From positions 434,001-498,000 of the forward strand of contig NZ_SSMC01000003.1 of the NCBI RefSeq assembly GCF_004799345.1: a DNA stretch of 64,000 bases, in the 5' to 3' direction. A model generated the notes under the pieces. The model did not search any database and had not been told where the DNA came from. It worked only from the letters and a program-made list of their open reading frames with translations. A program made the translations under genes and the position numbers. The DNA is from Robertkochia marina (lineage in GTDB: Bacteria > Bacteroidota > Bacteroidia > Flavobacteriales > Flavobacteriaceae). Positions 61,390-64,000 of the stretch are shown here, piece after piece (within the stretch, counting starts at the first letter, position 1; each line of letters starts with the position of its first letter).

Positions 61390-64000
61390 TTAATTAGAGC
61401 CGGTGCCAACATAGATGTATCCGGTAAATGGATCCATGCCACTGTCAACGAGGGTCACTACGTAATAATAGGTTCCTGCAGGTACCTGGCCCGAACTTCC
61501 GATAGCATTAGAGTTGGTGTACCCGTTCCAGTCATTCTTGTAATCGTTAGAGCTGTAAACCAAGAGGCCCCATCGATTAAAGATCTTTACCGTAATTCGG
61601 AAACCGCAATCTTCATTTACACCTTTTACCGTAAAGTATTCGTTATAGGCATCTCCGTTCGGAGTAATGGTCTTAGAGATAACTACGTCGCTAACCGAAG
61701 TACAGGGCAGAACTACGCAGTCGTCATGAACCTCAATATCCACCGTATAGGTTACAGGACAGTGATCTTCGTTGTTCGAATACTCCAGGGTATAATTGCC
61801 CAGGCTGGCTTCATTCGGATTAAACAGGTCGTTGTTTGGTGTATAGGAACCGGAAAGTACCTGCCAGTTTCCTGTTTTGCTTACTCCCTGTGGCAGTAAG
61901 CTGTTGAGATTAACAGGAGTGTCGTCTACACATAGTGAAAGCGGTTCAAGCGAGATATTGGTAACCTCCATCATAACAAAGATGGTTTGGGTAACCATGG
62001 TTTCGTTACCGCATTCATCGGTGGCAGTCCATGTGCGAATGATCTCGTAATCTTCCCCTGCAGTGGTAAAGGTGTCTGAGGTTTCAAAAGCTATTTCAAC
62101 CTGCCCTCCGCATCCATCGGTAAACTCCGGTTGCGGAACCTCGGGGATGTTGCCACAGGAGGTGTTGATGTTCTCATCAAGATCTGAAGTTAAAACAGGG
62201 CCTTCATTATCTTCAACCGTGATGGTCTGTGAGGCCTCCGCAGTATTGCCCGAACAGTCGGTAGCTGTCCATGTTCTTATTAAGGTATAAGAACCTTCAC
62301 AGGTACCCGGGATCATTTCTTCAGACATTTCCAAGGATACGGTTGCATCGCAATTATCACTGACAGAAGGTGCTGAGCTCATATCGGTAATCGTGCTGCA
62401 GCTAACGGTTACGTCGGCCGGAACATCGCTGATCACCGGTGCCTCATGATCTTCAAGAGTAATTACTTGTTGATGACTTACCTCGTTTCCGGCACAATCA
62501 GTTGCTGTCCATGTTCTGGTAATTTCTGAAGCATTTCCGCAATCATCTGTATTGGTGATCACCTCTTCAAAAAGTACATCAACCGCTCCCTGGCATTGAT
62601 CTGTGGCGGTAAGCGTTACGGCTTCCGGTAAAGTATTACAGTCTGCTGTGACCGTGCTGAGGGGAAGGTCTTCAACAAAAACTGGAGCCAGGTCATCTTC
62701 TACGGTAATAGTCTGCTGATGAGAGCTTTCATTACCGCTGCAGTCAGTAACGGTCCAGGTTCGGGTGATGGTGTATTCAGAGCCACATTGATCATCATTA
62801 CCTGAAACAACTTCTTCAAAACTGATCGCCGGATCAGGATCGCAATTATCAATGCCCTCTAAAGAAGGGATTTCAGGAAGTGCCGCACAACTTACGGTGA
62901 GGTCCTGAGGAAGTTCGCCAATAAAAGTAGGCGCCTCTTCGTCAATAATAGTAATGGTCTGTGTGTCGCTATACAAATTGCCTTGGTAATCGGTGGTATA
63001 CCAGGTTCTGGTAATGGTTTCCGGACCACAATTTCCGCTGCTAACCTTATCTTGATACCATATCCCCGGGGGAGTGGTACATGCATCATTCACGGTTGCC
63101 ACACCCCAGTCAGTATCCTGGTTCTCAAAACAGAGGGAGGTTACAGCCCCTGAACCATCCAGAACAATGATGATCTTAAATACATTGTTATAGGCACTGA
63201 GGTCCATGGTGATGGCTCCATTATCTCCGGCGTCGGGAATCGGAACGCTGGCGATCATATTTGCTGATTCATCCAGAAGCTCCACCCTTTTATTGCTTTG
63301 TTTGGCCTCCAGGTCAAGTAAGGATAAGCTGCCCAGGGTAACTCCTCCAAATTCACTAAGGTCTAATTCAAGGAAGCTCCCTCTTTCATTATTATCGTTA
63401 GGGCCATTCTGCCCGTACTGCTGTACAATTAATACATTGCCTCTCGGAATGTAATTTTGATTTGCTTCGCCCATGGCACCTGCCGGGCCCTTACCCGTTC
63501 CTCCAAAATCTTCATGGGGTGTTCCCAGGTCAGGATCAGCAGAAGATGAAACCGAAGAGTCAAAAAGCATAGGGGTTCTTACTCCTTTGTTAGAGCCGGC
63601 GGTCACCGTGATGGTGCGCCCGGCATGAGGAATAACTCCTTGCTGAGCATTCAAACTAAGATTTTCAAATTCTATGCAGGGAATATAATTTGCATCGCAA
63701 CTAATGGTTAGGTCTTTCGGTGCTGTGATCTCGTAATTTCCGTTCGAAGTTGATATGGTTATGATTTGATCCTGAGAGAAACTGTTACCGCACAGGTCGG
63801 TTGCTGTCCATGTTCTGGTAATGGTGCTGTTACCGCAGGAGTCTGTTTCAGATACATCTGAGAAGGTAACGCTTGCCACTTCACAATTGTCTGTCGCATC
63901 CAGAACGTCTCCCGTTATAGACAGGTCATTGCTGTCCTGGTTATCTGTTAATTCAATGTTTTCGGGTACGGTAAAGGTGGGCAGCTCTTCGTCTGCAACT
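61390..64000 (-). CDS. Giant HYR-repeat adhesin with T9SS type B sorting domain (N-terminus outside window)
   Basis: At least 870 residues are visible and the frame is open to base 64000. It holds about six ~80-90-residue HYR-like modules, each with the pattern IxRTWTATDxCGNxxxxxQTITVED and a leading xCxxLPExPxxxxxDxC segment. The C-terminus, TPNGDAYNEYFTVKG ... FNRWGLLVYSSNDYKNDWNG, is the gliding-motility-associated (type B) T9SS sorting domain. Followed by SprF and OmpA genes, the standard three-gene layout of SprB-like surface adhesins. It probably acts in adhesion or gliding. Cys-rich modules may be disulphide-linked. Confidence 0.92.
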   Translation of the reverse strand, partial: VADEELPTFTVPENIELTDNQDSNDLSITGDVLDATDNCEVASVTFSDVSETDSCGNSTITRTWTATDLCGNSFSQDQIITISTSNGNYEITAPKDLTISCDANYIPCIEFENLSLNAQQGVIPHAGRTITVTAGSNKGVRTPMLFDSSVSSSADPDLGTPHEDFGGTGKGPAGAMGEANQNYIPRGNVLIVQQYGQNGPNDNNERGSFLELDLSEFGGVTLGSLSLLDLEAKQSNKRVELLDESANMIASVPIPDAGDNGAITMDLSAYNNVFKIIIVLDGSGAVTSLCFENQDTDWGVATVNDACTTPPGIWYQDKVSSGNCGPETITRTWYTTDYQGNLYSDTQTITIIDEEAPTFIGELPQDLTVSCAALPEIPSLEGIDNCDPDPAISFEEVVSGNDDQCGSEYTITRTWTVTDCSGNESSHQQTITVEDDLAPVFVEDLPLSTVTADCNTLPEAVTLTATDQCQGAVDVLFEEVITNTDDCGNASEITRTWTATDCAGNEVSHQQVITLEDHEAPVISDVPADVTVSCSTITDMSSAPSVSDNCDATVSLEMSEEMIPGTCEGSYTLIRTWTATDCSGNTAEASQTITVEDNEGPVLTSDLDENINTSCGNIPEVPQPEFTDGCGGQVEIAFETSDTFTTAGEDYEIIRTWTATDECGNETMVTQTIFVMMEVTNISLEPLSLCVDDTPVNLNSLLPQGVSKTGNWQVLSGSYTPNNDLFNPNEASLGNYTLEYSNNEDHCPVTYTVDIEVHDDCVVLPCTSVSDVVISKTITPNGDAYNEYFTVKGVNEDCGFRITVKIFNRWGLLVYSSNDYKNDWNGYTNSNAIGSSGQVPAGTYYYVVTLVDSGMDPFTGYIYVGTGSN

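Overview
The window looks like chromosome of a flavobacterium (Bacteroidota, Flavobacteriia). The evidence is a SprF/PorP–OmpA operon with a gliding-motility/T9SS type B adhesin, a T9SS type A sorting tail, many lipoproteins with an acidic stretch right after the lipobox Cys, an ECF sigma/FecR/TonB-receptor locus, DUF4290, TAnnTTTG-type promoters and almost no Shine-Dalgarno sequences. No replication origin, rRNA or CRISPR array was seen.

Layout. 1-8.7 kb: one tightly packed operon with the C-terminal part of a pyruvate:ferredoxin oxidoreductase, all six rnf subunits (C,D,G,E,A then B), an NqrM-like four-Cys membrane protein and a ferredoxin-NADP reductase. It forms a complete ferredoxin-handling module joining pyruvate oxidation, NAD, NADP and an ion-motive membrane complex. 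8.9-10.5 kb: secreted subtilase. 10.9-19.0 kb: ECF sigma factor, FecR anti-sigma and TonB receptor with two paralogous lipoproteins, and divergently a beta-barrel protein and two more lipoproteins, one a distant third paralogue. 19.4-26.2 kb: PAP2 phosphatase, tRNA-Pro(GGG), FadL-type porin, a large beta-helix T9SS cargo protein, and intergenic DNA rich in tandem repeats.

26.24-35.19 kb is a mobile island inserted in the 3' end of tRNA-Pro(TGG). It is bounded by a 16-bp direct repeat, has 17-bp inverted repeats just inside both ends, and carries a tyrosine recombinase beside the tRNA. The tRNA's original terminator appears to lie at the far end, next to attL. The cargo is an array of orphan Rhs C-terminal tip cassettes, each opening with the same hinge (NNYYPFGL.HKGYN) and followed by a small immunity-type gene. 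Two further hinge remnants flank a fic gene that has three operator-like palindromes, and a DUF6624 gene closes the island. No Rhs core gene is present, so the island looks like a mobile store of exchangeable toxin tips. This is the most interesting part of the window.

35.3-40.8 kb: a RamB/ScfR-like regulator divergent from malate synthase and isocitrate lyase (glyoxylate shunt), then a response regulator. 41-46.6 kb: small envelope proteins, tRNA-Met, a START-like protein, a class IV aminotransferase, YqgE and HU. 46.8-57.9 kb: housekeeping genes (fmt, recQ, a NadR-type ATPase, DUF493, DUF4290, murA, an M20 amidohydrolase, pyrR-pyrB, rnz, pdxH). 58-64 kb: a CAP-domain lipoprotein and the OmpA / SprF / giant adhesin operon, which runs off the window.

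A recurrent intergenic feature is a set of simple repeats, all with a 7-bp period but different sequences, at seven places.
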